64,000 nt of DNA, from NCBI GenBank assembly GCA_037349105.1, contig JAYJMM010000114.1, positions 4,269,501-4,333,500 on the forward strand, read 5' to 3'. This document shows, one piece after another, positions 47,459-59,868 of this stretch. A program made the translations under genes and the position numbers. Source of the stretch: Limnomonas spitsbergensis (Eukaryota > Chlorophyta > Chlorophyceae > Chlamydomonadales). The first letter of the stretch is position 1. The number at the start of each line of letters is the position of its first letter. The notes under the pieces are model-generated. The model was not told the DNA's origin and made no database searches. It saw only the letters and a program-made list of their open reading frames with translations.

Positions 47459-49061
47459 TTAGCTGGCATGCATGTTTGAGGCCACATCCGGGTGATCCGC
47501 AGGCCAATCCTTGAAAGCAACACCAGGCTTCACGCTCTCCGCTACGGCTGCATCGTACACGCTCATCAGCTCCGTCCTCAAGGTCAATGCCCACTCGTTA
47601 CCCAGATGCATGGTAGCCAAACTTGCCATTGGATGCTTGGCCAGCAGGCCTAGCAGGCCGCATGGTTGGTGCGAGGGTAGCAGCAGCGGCAGCAAATGTG
47701 GTGGCAACTTCGGCGGTGGCAGCTTCGGCGGCGGTAGCTTTGACAACAACGTCAGCTTCGGTGGCAGCAGCTTCGGCGGCAACAACTACAGCGGCTGGCT
47801 GATGTTGGACATTCTCGTCATCCGGGTCAGCCTGTAAGTCCATCAACCTCTGCATGAAGCTAGTAGGCGTCACATGCATGTATTCACGTGCAATGATATT
47901 TATATCATATCATAGGGGTGTAGGTATTACATTCAAAATTATGTTCAACCATTGCCAATATTCTGCTGGGATACACCCCATGCATGGGCTTCACCTTAAA
48001 CTAACAAGACACTTCCCTCCATATCTAGTATTCCCTTTGCCTCCTCGGCACTAGATCTCACGTTAGCAATTCTCTGTTGCTTAGTTGTTCAGCCTCTGCA
48101 TTATGCCACATATGGTTGATCTATTCTCACAAAAGCAAGAGCCAGTGACTTAATTGAAACACTTTCTAGGCTATTTTTACTTGCCTGCGGAGTAATGAAC
48201 TCCGGATCGTTGGGGTAGGGCACTTCCTATCCCTCCTTACAGACGGAGATTCCGGAACCACGCACAGCTATCAAACTGTGCATGAGCCACGTAGGCGACT
48301 GTCAAACTGCAAACCCTAAAATGCGGTGGCATGCATGCTGAACAAAGCAAGATTGACAGTCGGCACCGATATCGGCATCTTGCTCAGGGAACTCGACTGA
48401 CAACAGTGGTGCCGCACTGCACCATAATAAACGTATGCCGACAGTGAGGATTCAAACACTGGGGTGACGTGGTGAGGCGCGTCGATTATGACTCAAGTAA
48501 CTGAATCAGTCATCCCCGTACAGGGCGGGTCGTATGTATCGTAATAACGTGGACAGGCCCAGCAGTGCAAGGAGGTTAGGTCATGACTTGATATCAGTTA
48601 CACATTGACTGTGCTCCAACCTGATTGCTAGCAGTGCACTAATACTGGTAGGCACCAACTGTCCCTTGAGATAATCAAACGCAAACACAATGGGCTATTG
48701 GGCTTAAGGAGTCCACTTGACAGAATCACCAACTCCAATAAATTTATGTTTTGAGATAACTTGGCCATGCTGAGGGGCCTGCCTCTAATTTTTGAGGATG
48801 TTATATTTCAGTGCTGGCCTCCATAGCTGAAGTATTACCTGGTGTAAATCCTAGGGTTGTGGCTCTGAAACCACTTGTGCTGTTTTTTCCATCCTCTCGC
48901 AAAACCAGTCCTCGGCAGATCTGGCTGGCTCAGCTCAGATAAGAAGGGGGGCATGGAATAAAGGACATGAAAATCAAGATGTGTGAATAAAGAGTGAATA
49001 CCTGACTTAAGGCATTCTGGAACTCAGTGGCAGTGATATGGGAGCTTGCATGGCTGAGGGG
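47459..49061 (-). CDS. Unrecognised gene, three probable exon parts
   Basis: An exon at 49061-49002 (PLSHASSHITATEFQNALSQ) joins in phase 0 to one starting at 47849 (RLMDLQADPDDENVQHQPAA), followed by an Ala/Val-rich low-complexity stretch of GCC/GCT codons. A second frame near 47655-47459 ends the gene: KHPMASLATMHLGNEWALTL, RTELMSVYDAAVAESVKPGV, AFKDWPADHPDVASNMHAS and stop. The two frames differ by one, so either an intron removes part of the Ala-rich region or a frameshift exists. The C-terminal peptide looks conserved but I cannot name the family. Confidence 0.42.
47860..49000. other. Presumed intron and unassigned DNA
   Basis: If the minus-strand model is right this is its large intron. 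I see no other gene, and only short inverted GGAGT/ACTCC words near 48190. The rest is featureless to my reading. Confidence 0.3.
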
Positions 49062-49627
49062 CTGCATGGGGCAAGGGGCATGGCTTCTTAACAAGCCACC
49101 TTTGCCCCAAATTTGCAGCCTCGGGAGTGGGGAATGGTGCACAAATTGGGTGGGTAGTCTTAATGAGCTACTCTCAGGCTCTCTGAATCACCAGACATCA
49201 TAGCAATCAGACAGGTTTGGAGTGAATTCCAATCCATGAAAGACAGCCTTGATGTGGGCCACATGGAAGGCCATATCTGCATGTTGGATTGGCCAAATGA
49301 CCCAGGGATGGTGGCAATGCCTCCGTCTATGCCCCACCTACACCCACTTAAGGCTGTACATTAATCGTTTTTTGCCACCTTTCAGGCTCAGCCGCCGCAA
49401 GTTTGGTACCCAACGGGGCAGTTTTTGGCATCCAGCTGCCATTCGGATTCAAATGATACCCCAACAGGCCTCAATAAACCGTGTATGGCAAGTTGATTAC
49501 AGCACTTGACGATGTAGCAACACACCAGGTCGATCGAGGCAGTTCCTAGAGAGATAACCTCAAATGGCAGTTGGTACTGCTAGTGTGAACCAGGTTGGGA
49601 CGGCGGGTCAAACCTCAGTACCCCTAA

Positions 49628-50299
49628 CAGTGTGTTTCCATTGGAGGTCTGGGAACAGTTCTGTTCCTGTCAGTTTGACGCACTGTTCTTCGGTTGATAC
49701 GGCTGTTCCATTCATTTGTTTTCGCGTGTTTCCATTGCATCCGAAACCATTCAGAGAACAGGGACGTGTGACATCTGGTTTCCTTCTGATCTGCCTATTG
49801 CTCAGAATATTGCATGCATTGCAACGACCAGAGAGTCTGGCCGCGACACGGTACGCCACACAATTTGAATTCCCGGATGGATGAAACATGCAAGGCGTGG
49901 GCCCAGAGCTTTCGCGTCGATACAAATGTGCACAATGAACTGTTTAACACGATGCATTACTCGCAAAGACTCATCCTATCAAGGCGCGCTTGGAAAGTGG
50001 CACGCGTCACTCGTCTGCCTCGCGAATGAAGTTCAGTTCCATGACATCGCGCTGCTTGTTAGACCAGGACGAATCAACACAAACACAGGAATGCAAGCGT
50101 TCTTTGTGATTTTGTACGGTGCCACGCTGTCGACGATTCTTTTGGAACAGAGCTACCCCCTGCTTGTGGACGGGGGTCCAAAAGAACACGAAGAATACGT
50201 TTTGGCAGGCCTATTCCTGCACTGTTCTTTCGCCAATGGAAACACAAATCGTTCGGTTGGCGGCAGCTGCCTCGCTATTCCTTCAATGGAAACACACTG
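49628..50299. mobile_element. PIF/Harbinger-like MITE 1, 672 bp
   Basis: Terminal inverted repeats: CAGTGTGTTTCCATTGGA at the left and TCAATGGAAACACACTG at the right. TAA flanks both ends (49625-49627 and 50300-50302). A three-base TAA/TTA target duplication with GTTTCC-type termini suggests the PIF/Harbinger superfamily. No transposase is present. Confidence 0.8.
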
Positions 50300-50302
50300 T
50301 AA

Positions 50303-50749
50303 GGTCGTGTTTCCACTGGTATTCTGTCGGGCAACCGACACGGTTTAAGGCCCAATTTCGACCCAACTGCCGCAAACCGACACGGTTTAGCCTTTCTGAA
50401 ACCACGCATTCGAGAATAGCCTATACCTCGTCGATGACCAGGTTTAAGCTATTCTGTGAGTTGGTTGCCTCTTGGTTTAAGGAACCATGTCCGCGCGAAA
50501 GATCGTTCGGCATTAAAGACGCCATTTCTATAGCCAGATCGAAATAAGCGGCGACACTTGTGGTTCCGAGGTCACGAATCGTCGCAGAACGTCTCGGCGC
50601 CCCTAGATCAGACCTCTGGCAGCAGGAAGTTCGCTGTGAACTTCCTGGACTTCAGTGGAAACAGTTTTGGTTTAAGGCGTGAAAAAATCACGATCGCGAG
50701 CAACCGGATTCAAACCGCGCTGGTTTAAGGCACCAGTGGAAACACCCCC
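50303..50749. mobile_element. PIF/Harbinger-like MITE 2, 447 bp
   Basis: Starts GGTCGTGTTTCCACTGG and ends CCAGTGGAAACACCCCC, flanked by TAA at 50300-50302 and 50750-50752. The words CGACACGGTTTAAGG and GGTTTAAGGCACC recur near its ends. It is non-coding. It shares its left TAA with MITE 1 and its right TAA with MITE 3. Confidence 0.78.
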
Positions 50750-50752
50750 TAA

Positions 50753-51275
50753 GGCTGTGTTTCCATTGGAGTTTGAGGTAAGCAGTCGGGCAGGTCGGTT
50801 TTGTTCGGTCCGCGCCAAGGTTTAAGCCCGAGGTGGAGACCACCACAGAAAAATCCGGCCTTCGTTTCCATTGCATGTCCGGGGTGGCCGATTCGCATTC
50901 AAGAACCTCGCAGGCTAAGATTTTCGAAATATCGCAGCATTCCTTGGTTAAGTTGCGTTTGTTGTGCTGCTGCAAAACGAATCGCGCTATCGGCTTGTCC
51001 ATGCGTAGTGGCATTGGGCGCAGCTGGCAACGCTCTTTTGAAATTTCTGCACCTATGTAGCTTGAACACGTAGATCAAAGCAACCAGTGGTGCTTTCGTA
51101 TACTATTGCTTTATTTCGGTTCAGTCGCGCATGCTGCAACGCAACGACGGGGTAGAAATCGTCACGTGAGGTTCCGTGTTTCGACGTCCAATGGAAACGT
51201 TTTCGTCGGGGTGGCACAGCTGGCGCCTAGCTGGCAGCCCACCCCGACGTCAAAACAGCCAATGGAAACACAGCC
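50753..51275 (+). mobile_element. PIF/Harbinger-like MITE 3, 523 bp
   Basis: Starts GGCTGTGTTTCCATTGG and ends CCAATGGAAACACAGCC, an exact inverted repeat, flanked by TAA (50750-50752 and 51276-51278). It is clearly homologous, in opposite orientation, to the element at 43599-44349. Subterminal words include CGACGTCAAAACAGCCAATG. It encodes no protein. Confidence 0.85.
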
Positions 51276-51676
51276 TAAAACGTGTCGATACATCTGACCC
51301 GCCCTGTACGACGCAGTTTGACACTTTTCTGGCTAGGAAATACGCGTGGGCCCCTACTCCCCCTATTCGTCCTTTTCGGTCATTCGGATACAGTTGATTA
51401 CTCATCTGCGGTTGCAGCCCTCTCTTGTCGGCTGAGCACGTGTGGCGCAACAAAGGCTCCATCCCTTCTGATCCTCGTGGAGTTTCAATTCGTAGCGATT
51501 TGCTGCAGGCCCAACATAGAGCACATTTCGGGCCACGCTAGCGCTCCTTCTCGGGTCTCTCTCTTCATAAATACAGCAGCCTTCAATCGCAAAATGCTCG
51601 TGACATCGCTGCGTTATAACACTCAACCACTCAACCGCTCAAGCAAGATAATAAAGTCACGTTAGTGAACCCGTCC

Positions 51677-51771
51677 ATGACTTTGGCAGATGAATGCTTC
51701 CGAATGCTCAGAGGGGATGACCAAGTGGAGGTGAGGAGCATGTCGCTGCTGATGGGGCAAACCTGGAGGAG
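51677..51771 (+). CDS. Possible first exon
   Basis: ATG at 51677 starts MTLADECFRMLRGDDQVEV, continuing RSMSLLMGQTWR to a GAG|GTAAGG donor at 51772. It would leave in phase 2. It lies upstream of the large low-complexity exon but does not join it in the frame I prefer, so it may belong to another transcript or be spurious. Confidence 0.25.
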
Positions 51772-52255
51772 GTAAGGGGCATGCATGCCACTGACGCGCT
51801 TTGGTGCACCTACCGCTCCAGGCAGGAGTAATCATCTGCATGACTCCATGGATCAAAAGCCGCCTGGATCTTCGAATATTTCCCACCATGATCCCATTGC
51901 GACCCCAAGAGAAATCTTAATGCAACATGAGTACATGACGTACGGCGTAAGAATATTTCATGTGACCATGTCAGTCACTCAGTCCCTGTGGACTGACGCC
52001 AGCCCCCCTCCGAAAGATGTCCGCTGAGCGCTGAAAGATGTGCACACACGCGCACTACCGTATCTCAATGTATCCTGATCTGTGAATACGATGCACTGCC
52101 TCTGCACTTTCATCTGTAGGTGCACGCTGTACTCGCTCAAACGCCCGCAAGACCCTCCTGAAAGCTAACGTCCTCATTTCTTTCCACCTCCCATCTCCAC
52201 CATGGTGAAAATTGGTGTCTTAAATTCCATCTTCCTCTCCTCCTCCACCTCCCAG

Positions 52256-55200
52256 GATGCCCCCGAAAGCTCCTCACTGCAGTGCCCAGCCAGGGTGGTA
52301 CAGCCGCTGGCGACCCTGCGACAGCCCATGGCCAGGCTGACTCTGATGACTTTTCCAGCCCTGTCTGCAGCTTCCCCGTCCCCTACTACGCCCTCACGTT
52401 CTGCTCGGCAGTTCCAGCAGCCCACTCCGCCTGTACGTTCCGAGCTCTCTGACGCGGCCGGAGCTGGCCATGGCGCAGAAGGTCACCTCGGACATGACAT
52501 CATAGAGGCCGGAGATGTCCGGTGGGATGCGGAGCAGGACATGCACTACGGTCTTGTTTGGCCCAGCGGCGGCGGCGCCGCGCACCGTGCGTGCGATGTG
52601 TCCAACACCGTTTGCCCAGCGCCTTTGTTTCCGGCCCTGTCCCTGCCGCAAACGGCGCTTCAACCTCAAGGCTTCGAGCCGCACCACCGCCACGCTGTTT
52701 ACGGAGCCCAAAACAGTTTCTCCTTGAACGGGCCGCTTGCGGCTGCCCCCTCAACGCAGCCTCTGAGGTCTGTCCCTATCATGAAACTCGGGCAATTCCC
52801 GCCGCCGCCGCCGCCGGGATCTGTCAATGGCAAATGGGCCCTCTCCTTGCCTGCCCAGCCAACGCAGCATCCGCACAGGCACCCGCCCGCAGTGTCACCG
52901 CCGATGGAGGCGCAGCATCAGCAGCAACAACAGGAGCAGCAACAGCATCAAAATCAAAAACACCAGCAGCAGCAAGAACAACAGCAGCAGCAGGAACAGC
53001 AGCAGCGGTTATTTAGAATGGCTGGAGGCTCCCCTGGCTCAAGCTCAGCAGTCCCGCAGGGGTCAACCTCGGGCTACTCCTGCCCACTACTGGACCTGCG
53101 ACACCATGGGAGTGGCCAGCAAGACGACCTGTGGGCCGAGCAGGCTGTGCCACTGTCAGCGATGCAGCAGCAGCAGCAGCAGCTGGCCAGTAGGACAGCT
53201 GGAGGGGAGCTGGGACCAGGATCGCCCGTCCTGCAGGGCTCGAGCGACGGACGCTCCAGCCCGCGGCCCTCACATGCTTACTTCCATAGCCAGCACCTGC
53301 CCAACATTGCGGTGTCGCCAACAACGAGCCTGCTGCGCTCTTCAATGCGCCGCGCGTCGTTCGCGCCGGAGCCCGCCGCGGCGCCGGGCTCTCCCTCGGC
53401 GATGCTTGCAGAGCACCACCAGCAGATGGAGGTCCTTCACCAGCAGTTGCGCGGCAACGCCGCGGCACGCCAACCAGCCGCCGCCGCCGCCGCCGCCTCG
53501 CACTCCTTGCAAGGCTCTCCTCTGCTGCGCAGGTCCAGCGTCAGCGTGTCGCCGGCCGCCGCCGCCACCACCGCGGCGAACGGCGACGCCTCGGTGTGCC
53601 GAAGGGTGGTGGGCGACCTGGTCTTGGTGCCCGCAGCGAGCGACTCGTCCTTGAATCCCAGCAGGCCTCGTATGGGGGACGGCTGGTCGATGATCAGGCA
53701 CGCGGCCGCAACCTCCATCTTAATCGGCTCGGCGGCGCCGGCAGCAGAAGACCCGGTCCACGGAGCAGCGCCCCCCGCTGACCACCCAAGGCCCTTGCTC
53801 GCAAAGCACCGGCAGCAGCAGGGGCCTACCCTGTCGTACCAGCGCCAGGGACCGCAGCTGCTGCCGCCAAGCGGCCCCCAGCAGGCCGCAATGTCGCCGC
53901 GGCTGGCGCAGGGCCCTCATCGCAAGAGCGCTCAGTCGGATGAGTCTGAGGGCGGGTCTGCGAACCTCAGTGTCGGCGAGAACAGGGGCTTGCTTTCCAA
54001 AGGCTTGCACTCCATGAATGTTAGGTAGGTGATGAAACCCTAAAACTGAAGGTGGGAGTTTTCGTTTGAACAGGGGCTTGCATTCCAAAGGCTTGCATTC
54101 CATGAATGTTATGTACGTGATCAAACCCTAAAACTGAAGGTGGGATTTTTTTGTTCGAACGGCTTGCAATCCATGAATGCCAGGCAGGTTACTGAGACCA
54201 TAAACCTTGACCATGCACTCCCTAAACCCTAAAGCCTAAAACCTTGACCATGCCCTCCCTAAACCCTCAGCCCTAAAGCAAGGGTTTACATTCTAAAGGA
54301 AGACACTTTATGAATATTAGTTACCGGTAGGTTCAGCCTAAAGTGTGGGGGGGGGGGCATTCTGGGGACAGGGGTACGCCTTTGAGGGTAGTGTGTCATG
54401 GTGTGTGACAATGCTCACGCGATGCCACGGGCATTATAGGAATATGGAGCTCGGCCCCCGGTGCGTGTAGGCCCTCCCAGTCCAAGAGGGTAAGAAATAT
54501 ACTTATCTGCAGTCTGTACACGCCCGGCAAGGGGGAGGCACAGGGGAGGCACACGCCCGGCAAGGGGGAGGCACAGGGGAGGAACACGCCCGGCAAGGGG
54601 GAGGCAAAGGGGAGGAATACGCCCGGCAAGGGGGAGGCACAGGGGAGGCACACGCCCGGCAAGGGGGAGGCACAGGGGAGGCACACACTCGGCAAGGGGG
54701 AGGCAAAGGGGAGGAACACGCCCGGCAAGGGGGAGGCACAGGGGAGGAATACGCCCGGCAAGGGGGAGGCACAGGGGAGGAACACGCCCGGCAAGGGGGA
54801 GGCACAGGGGAGGAACACGCCCAGCAAAGGGGAGGCACAGGGGAGGAATACGCCCGGCAAGGGGGAGGCACAGGGGAGGAACACGCCCGGCAAGGGGGAG
54901 GCACAGGGGAGGCACACGCCCGGCAAGGGGGAGGCACAGGGGAGGAACACGCCCGGCAAGGGGAAGGCACAGGGGAGGAACACGCCCGGCAAGGGGGAGG
55001 CACAGGGGAGGCACACACCCGGCAAGGGGGAGGCACAGGGGAGGAACACGCCCGGCAAGGGGGAGGCACAGGGGAGGAACACGCCCGGCAAGGGGGAGGC
55101 AAAGGGGAGGAACACGCCCGGCAAGGGGGAGGCAAAGGGGAGGAATACGCCCGGCAAGGGGGAGGCACAGGGGAGGAACACGCCCGGCAAGGGGGAGGTA

Positions 55201-57435
55201 AGGGGGAGGCACACGCCCGGCAAGGGGGAGGCACAGGGGAGGAACACGCCCGGCAAGGGGGAGGTAAGGGGGAGGAACACGCCCGGCAAGGGGGAGGCAC
55301 AGGGGAGAAACACGCCCGGCAAGGGGGAGGCACAGGGGAGGAACACGCCCGGCAAGGGGGAGGCACAGGGGAGGAACACGCCCGGCAAGGGGGAGGCAAG
55401 GGGGAGGCACACGCCCGGCAAGGGGGAGGCACAGGGGAGGCACACGCCCGGCAAGGGGGAGGCAAGGGGGAGGCACATGCCCGGCAAGGGGGAGGCAAGG
55501 GGGAGGCACAAGGGAGGCACACGCCCGGCAAGGGGGAGGCACAGAGGAGGAGAGGTGGAGGCATCCTCGCTGCCCACTAGGCATGCACACCCATTCCACA
55601 AACATCGCCTGAACCTCCACAGTCCAAGAGGGGAAGAAATATACCTCTGCACCTGTCCGGCAGAGGAGAGGAGAGACGGAGGAATTCTTGCCCACTAGGC
55701 ATGCACACCCACCCCACGGACATTGCCTGCACCTCCACAGTCCAAGAGGGGAAGAAAGATACCTCTTCACCTGTCCGGCAGACGAGGGGACAGGTGGAGG
55801 CATCCTTGCTGCCCACTAGGCATTCACACCCACCACACAGGCATTGCCTGAACTTTCACAGTGATTCTCAACTTTGAACTCGACCTGAAACAGCTGGCCT
55901 GCCTCCCTAGCAGTCACAAACCACTAAGGACCCTCCATTAAACCTCTAAGGACCCTCCATCAAACCTCAAATTGCTCCCAGCCTCCCACCACGCATCACG
56001 GACCCTCCACCAAACTTCAAATTGTCCCCAGCCTCCCACCAAACCTATAAGGAACGTCCACCAAACCTTAAATTGCTTCCAGCCTCCCACCAGACCTTGA
56101 GGAACGTCCGCCAAACCTCAAGTTGCCCCCAGCCTCCCACCAAACATGAAAGACCCTCCACCAAACCTCAAATTGCTCCCAGCCTCATCTTCCAAATGAT
56201 GCAGACCAGGAGCGCTTCCAGGCCCGTGTCAGGTTGCTTTGTGGAATGGGTTTCTGGAACCCTTAACTTCCAAACCTAATCTGGGGCAGACTAGAGCGCT
56301 TCCAAACCAGTGCCATGTTGCTTTGGGTTCAAGGTTTCTGAAACCCTGAGCCCTAAATCATTAACCTAGGGCAGGCTAGAGCGTTTCCAAGTCAGGGCCA
56401 GGTTGCTATAGGGGTTCAGGATGAACGGTTTCTTAAGCCCCAAAACCTAAAACAAGAGCAAGTCAGGAGCGTTTCCAAGCCTAGCCAGGTTGCTATGGCA
56501 GATTGTCGTTTCAGCCTCACCAGTCACCACCATGCATGTCTCAATCCCCTCCTCATCTCAACTGCGGCGAGTTGTCAGTCATGCTTCCACCGTCTGTCAA
56601 CCCAACCTTCACTATTGGTGAACAGTGTACGCACCTACTTGTTGCCATGCCTCCACCTTTCTTTTTAATTGCCTAACTCTGCAGACAGGCACAACAGTCA
56701 CCGTCCATCTATCCGCTGAAAGCGGTTTCCCGAGTATCGTAATTCATAACACCGGTAACCAGTTGTGAACAGCTACAGCACCTAATTTACGTTTTCGTTT
56801 TCTTCTAAAAAACTGATATCCCACCTCCCATTTGCCGCAACAGGCGCGAGAGCTATCGTCCCTCGACAAGCCGCATGTGGTCTTCCATGACCAGCATCAA
56901 TGGAGGCGCAACAGGCAGTTACAATGGCAGTACGATTGGCAGTTACAACGGCGGTACAATCGGCAGTTTCAATGGTGGTGCGACTGGAAGCATCAGCAGG
57001 GTCCCGCACAACGCCCCGGGGTCCAAGGATCACAGGCAGCCTACGCCTACCCGGCACAGCCCGGCCCCTCTGGCTGCCATCGCTCCCGCGGCGAGGCGGC
57101 TGCGCGACCCGAGCGGCTACGGCCGGCTGCCGTTCGAAGAGCGGGCCAAGGATGGCGGCACCGGCGCATTGGAGATTGCGTCGGACGGGTACTCTCTAGA
57201 CGAGTTTCTGCCGACGAAGAAGAATGCGGCGGCGGGTGGCGCTCCGGCACTGCCGCTTGCGGCAGGCTCGCTTCCGTCGCAGGTCCTTCGGGCTGTCCCG
57301 TCAGGTGTTGCTTTATCACTGGGGGAGAGGCCCCGCGCCGCAGCGGCTGCAGGGCTCGTGGCCAGCCCAGGACCAGGCAGCGGCCTGCTGCCGCTTTCGA
57401 AAAGTGAGGGTCTGCTTGGCAATGCACAGAGCAAG
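52256..57435 (+). CDS. Low-complexity Gln/Pro/Ser/Gly-rich protein (at least two exons)
   Basis: A 1.77-kb exon (52256-54024, after a CTCCCAG acceptor) joins 56844-57435 across a 2.8-kb intron in matching phase, through NVRRESYRPSTSR. The protein has a conserved-looking YGLVWPSGG segment, a PPPPPPG run, a long Gln-rich stretch (about codons 235-275), short Ala and Ser-Pro runs such as SPRPSHAYFHSQHLP, and in the second exon four NGG/NGS-T-GSYNG-type repeats. No catalytic domain or membrane segment is evident. A polyQ/SP-rich nuclear or regulatory scaffold is possible but unproven. A broken paralogue at 62.6-63.6 kb confirms that this frame has been used as protein. The true start is upstream; the ATG at 52202 is before the acceptor and may be intronic. 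Confidence 0.62.
53995..54215 (+). repeat. Tandem copies of an exon 3' edge with donor
   Basis: The end of the large exon (GGCTTGCACTCCATGAATGT then TAGGTAGGTGA) is repeated twice more, near 54070 and 54160, with decayed donors. CCCTAAAACTGAAGGTGGGA filler lies between. Confidence 0.85.
54525..55560. repeat. 33-bp satellite, about 31 copies
   Basis: Unit: GCCCGGCAAGGGGGAGGCAC then AGGGGAGGAACAC. Length is a multiple of three and no stops occur on the minus strand, so all three minus frames stay open for 350-460 codons (CLPLAGRVPPL-like repeats). I read it as intronic satellite DNA. Confidence 0.97.
55560..56500. repeat. Three further tandem-repeat families in the same intron
   Basis: At 55560-55850, roughly three 120-bp units contain GCCCACTAGGCATGCACACC and CCACAGTCCAAGAGGGGAAG. 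At 55915-56195, units hold CAGCCTCCCACCAAAC with AAATTGCTCCC. At 56200-56500, four ~85-bp units contain AGAGCGTTTCCAAG with CAGGTTGCTATGG. All are non-coding. Confidence 0.85.
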
Positions 57436-59868
57436 GTATGCGAGAACAGGGTTTAGGTTTTGGTGTAAGGTTTGGTTCAGCCAGGGTTTAGTTGAGGGCT
57501 TGGTTAAGGGTTGGGTTAAAGATTTGCTTAGATATTGCCGTAGAGTTTGGTTGAAGGTTTGCCCTAAGGTCTTATCTAGGGTTTCATTAGGTGTACCAGG
57601 GAAGGCTCAGTCAAGGTATGCTTGAACTAGGCTTGTCTGAACTCTGAAGCAAGCATCCTTTACGAGGAAAGTGAGGTATGAGACGTCGTGAAGAGCGTGG
57701 CCCAGGACCAGGCGAACGACAGCAGTTGTCCCCATCATAAGTGAGGATTGTTCGGCCGCCAGCTTAAGCTAGTCAAACACAAGTCTTTACGATTTTGAAG
57801 GAGCACAGTGGTAGCGCTCAGCTACTTTCAGCTACCAAAGTAGGAGGCTTCCTAAATCCACACCCCTCGGGTGTACTGTAGATTTGCTTTCCCTCATAAG
57901 TAATGTTGTTTGGGGTTGAGGGATCCTTGAATTAACTAATTCTCAATTGTCGACGCCAGTTTTCAGTTAGAAATTAAGAGTTTTGGTCGATAATTTACCC
58001 TGAAGGCAGCATACCGTAAAACGCCAGAGACTTCGCTCATAATTAATATATTATTGGGGTGGGCGAACATGGGTGCGCGCTACTAATATTCAAAAATCGC
58101 CACTGCGCGGCGTGTCAGTCAGGTGACCAAACAACTATTCTGGGGGTGCGCGGTCTGAATTAAAAACAGCAAATGTCAAAAAAAACGGTGCGCTAGCGCG
58201 CGACTGTTTGATTTGACATCCGTCGAGTGATCCTTGCGCCAGTCCCCATAGCGAAGCTCGATCCTGGGGGCAGAGACGGGTGCTGACGACTGCTGACAGT
58301 TTGGGGCCCCAACAGCCACGCGTTTCCGAAGGCCAGGGACCGACCAGGGAGTTTTACTGTACTGGCTGAAACTGCTGCGCGGAAGGAAAGTAATACTATT
58401 TTAACAAATGCGCGATGTTAAATTAATTTTCCTGCTGCGCGGCGTTAAATTAGATTAAACTTTCACCGCTGCCCTGCCGTTTTTTTACCTGTTTGTGGCT
58501 GCGCGCCATATATGTTTTTATATGTTTTTGGGGGGTGCGCGGACCCTACCGTAAGGCGTATTACGGTATAAATACAACTTTTTTCATACCAAGGGAAGGC
58601 AAATCAAATCTATGGGTACGGTACTCATTTTCTAATAATACCTCACGGCTGCAGGAGAGCTTATGCTCAGATGTCGTTTTTTTTTGCGATTCAATGCTGC
58701 CGTTCTCCCTGGACTGCTTGCTTCTTTTTGCTTCGGGAACTTTGCAGCTGCGCCACAGCCCACGACTGTTGCAGCCCAGTGCAGCGTGCCCTTCTGCTTG
58801 GGCCGCAAGCCGTGGGCCGGTGACGCCAGCCACCCCCCAGTGCAGCATGCCCTTCTGCTTGGGCCGCCAGCCGTGGGCCGGTGCTGGTTAGGTCCCCATC
58901 AGGCCAGTAGTGAGTACGCCCAGAAGCCTGACAAAGCTGGTATGGAGCGGAAGAAAGAAAGAAAATACGCATTATTAAAGCGTGGAGGTTTAGGAAACAA
59001 CGCGGCTTAATGTGCACTCTGATATCCTTTGTCAGTCAGGCTGCATCCAGCTGGGCCTGCTCACGTGTCCACATTCTTTGCAGCAGGAGCTTCATGGGCT
59101 GGGGCGACAGGAGGCGCAGCGGCCCAGCGCAGCGTTGGAAAGGCCGCGGACCGGCTCTGTGTTGGAGAGGCCGGAGAGCTTCGTGCAAAAACTGTTTGAA
59201 TGAGAGGCTCGTGCAAGACATGAAAAAGCTGTCTGGATGAGAGCTTTGTGCAAAGCAGCAGCAAAGCTGTCTGGATGAGGCGAGAAATGCAAACGCTGGG
59301 TGCCTCTTCTGATGGTGCAGGGCCAGACCTGCTTTGGGCTCTAGTGACTTGGGGCCAGGGTGCACTGTCGGTCCAGAGGTTGACACAGCTATGTTCTAAG
59401 TTGAGGGACACGAGTGCCGCATCGCCCAATTAACGCAAGGCTGCTGGGTATTGGAGCCGCGGCTGTCTTCGAACTCAGCTAACAAATTTTGAACAAAAAT
59501 TGGATTTGTAGTCAGATCTCCTTTTGGTGGTGACAGTTGGATTGTTCACACATCTAGGGTGAGGCCTGCAGCGTCTCATGGAACTATGATATGAAGGGGT
59601 GGTATATAGTCATGTTTTAGGGGGGAGGGGGTAGAAGGGTTGGTATGTAGTCGTGTTTGAGGAGAGGGGAGGATAGTGTGACCAGCGCTGCGTGATTGCG
59701 CTGTAATTCAGACATAATGCAAGTAATTACGGTCACTTCGTGATAAAAGTAGCTGGATTTGCCTTGAAATGACTGATGGTCACCTCGTAGATGTGGACTT
59801 ACATCAGGGGAAAGGTGCGGTATAGTGCTCTGACCTCTGCAATATGGAGGGGCGGATGGTGACCTTAC
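57436..59868. other. Mostly unassigned, with short repeats
   Basis: Contains decayed GGTTTAGG/GGGTTAAAG-like strings just after the exon end at 57435, and a possible tiny last exon (LSPS-stop after GACAGCAG near 57728). A two-unit repeat of CCCTTCTGCTTGGGCCGC lies near 58785-58870, and CAAAGCTGTCTGGATGA repeats near 59225-59280. No gene is firmly supported. Confidence 0.35.

Noticed and set aside
47690..47790. Plus-strand Gly/Ser-rich peptide (GGGSFGGGSFD type)
   Set aside because: It is antisense to the Ala/Val-rich part of the better-supported minus-strand gene and lacks splice context.
52202..52255. ATG at 52202 as the start of the low-complexity protein
   Set aside because: It lies before a strong polypyrimidine tract and CCCAG acceptor, and the peptide there is unlike the rest, so it is probably intronic.
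54396..55816. Long minus-strand proteins of 350-460 residues, Pro/Leu/Cys-rich
   Set aside because: They are translations of the 33-bp satellite in each of three frames, inside the intron of a plus-strand gene. Equal openness in all frames argues against coding.
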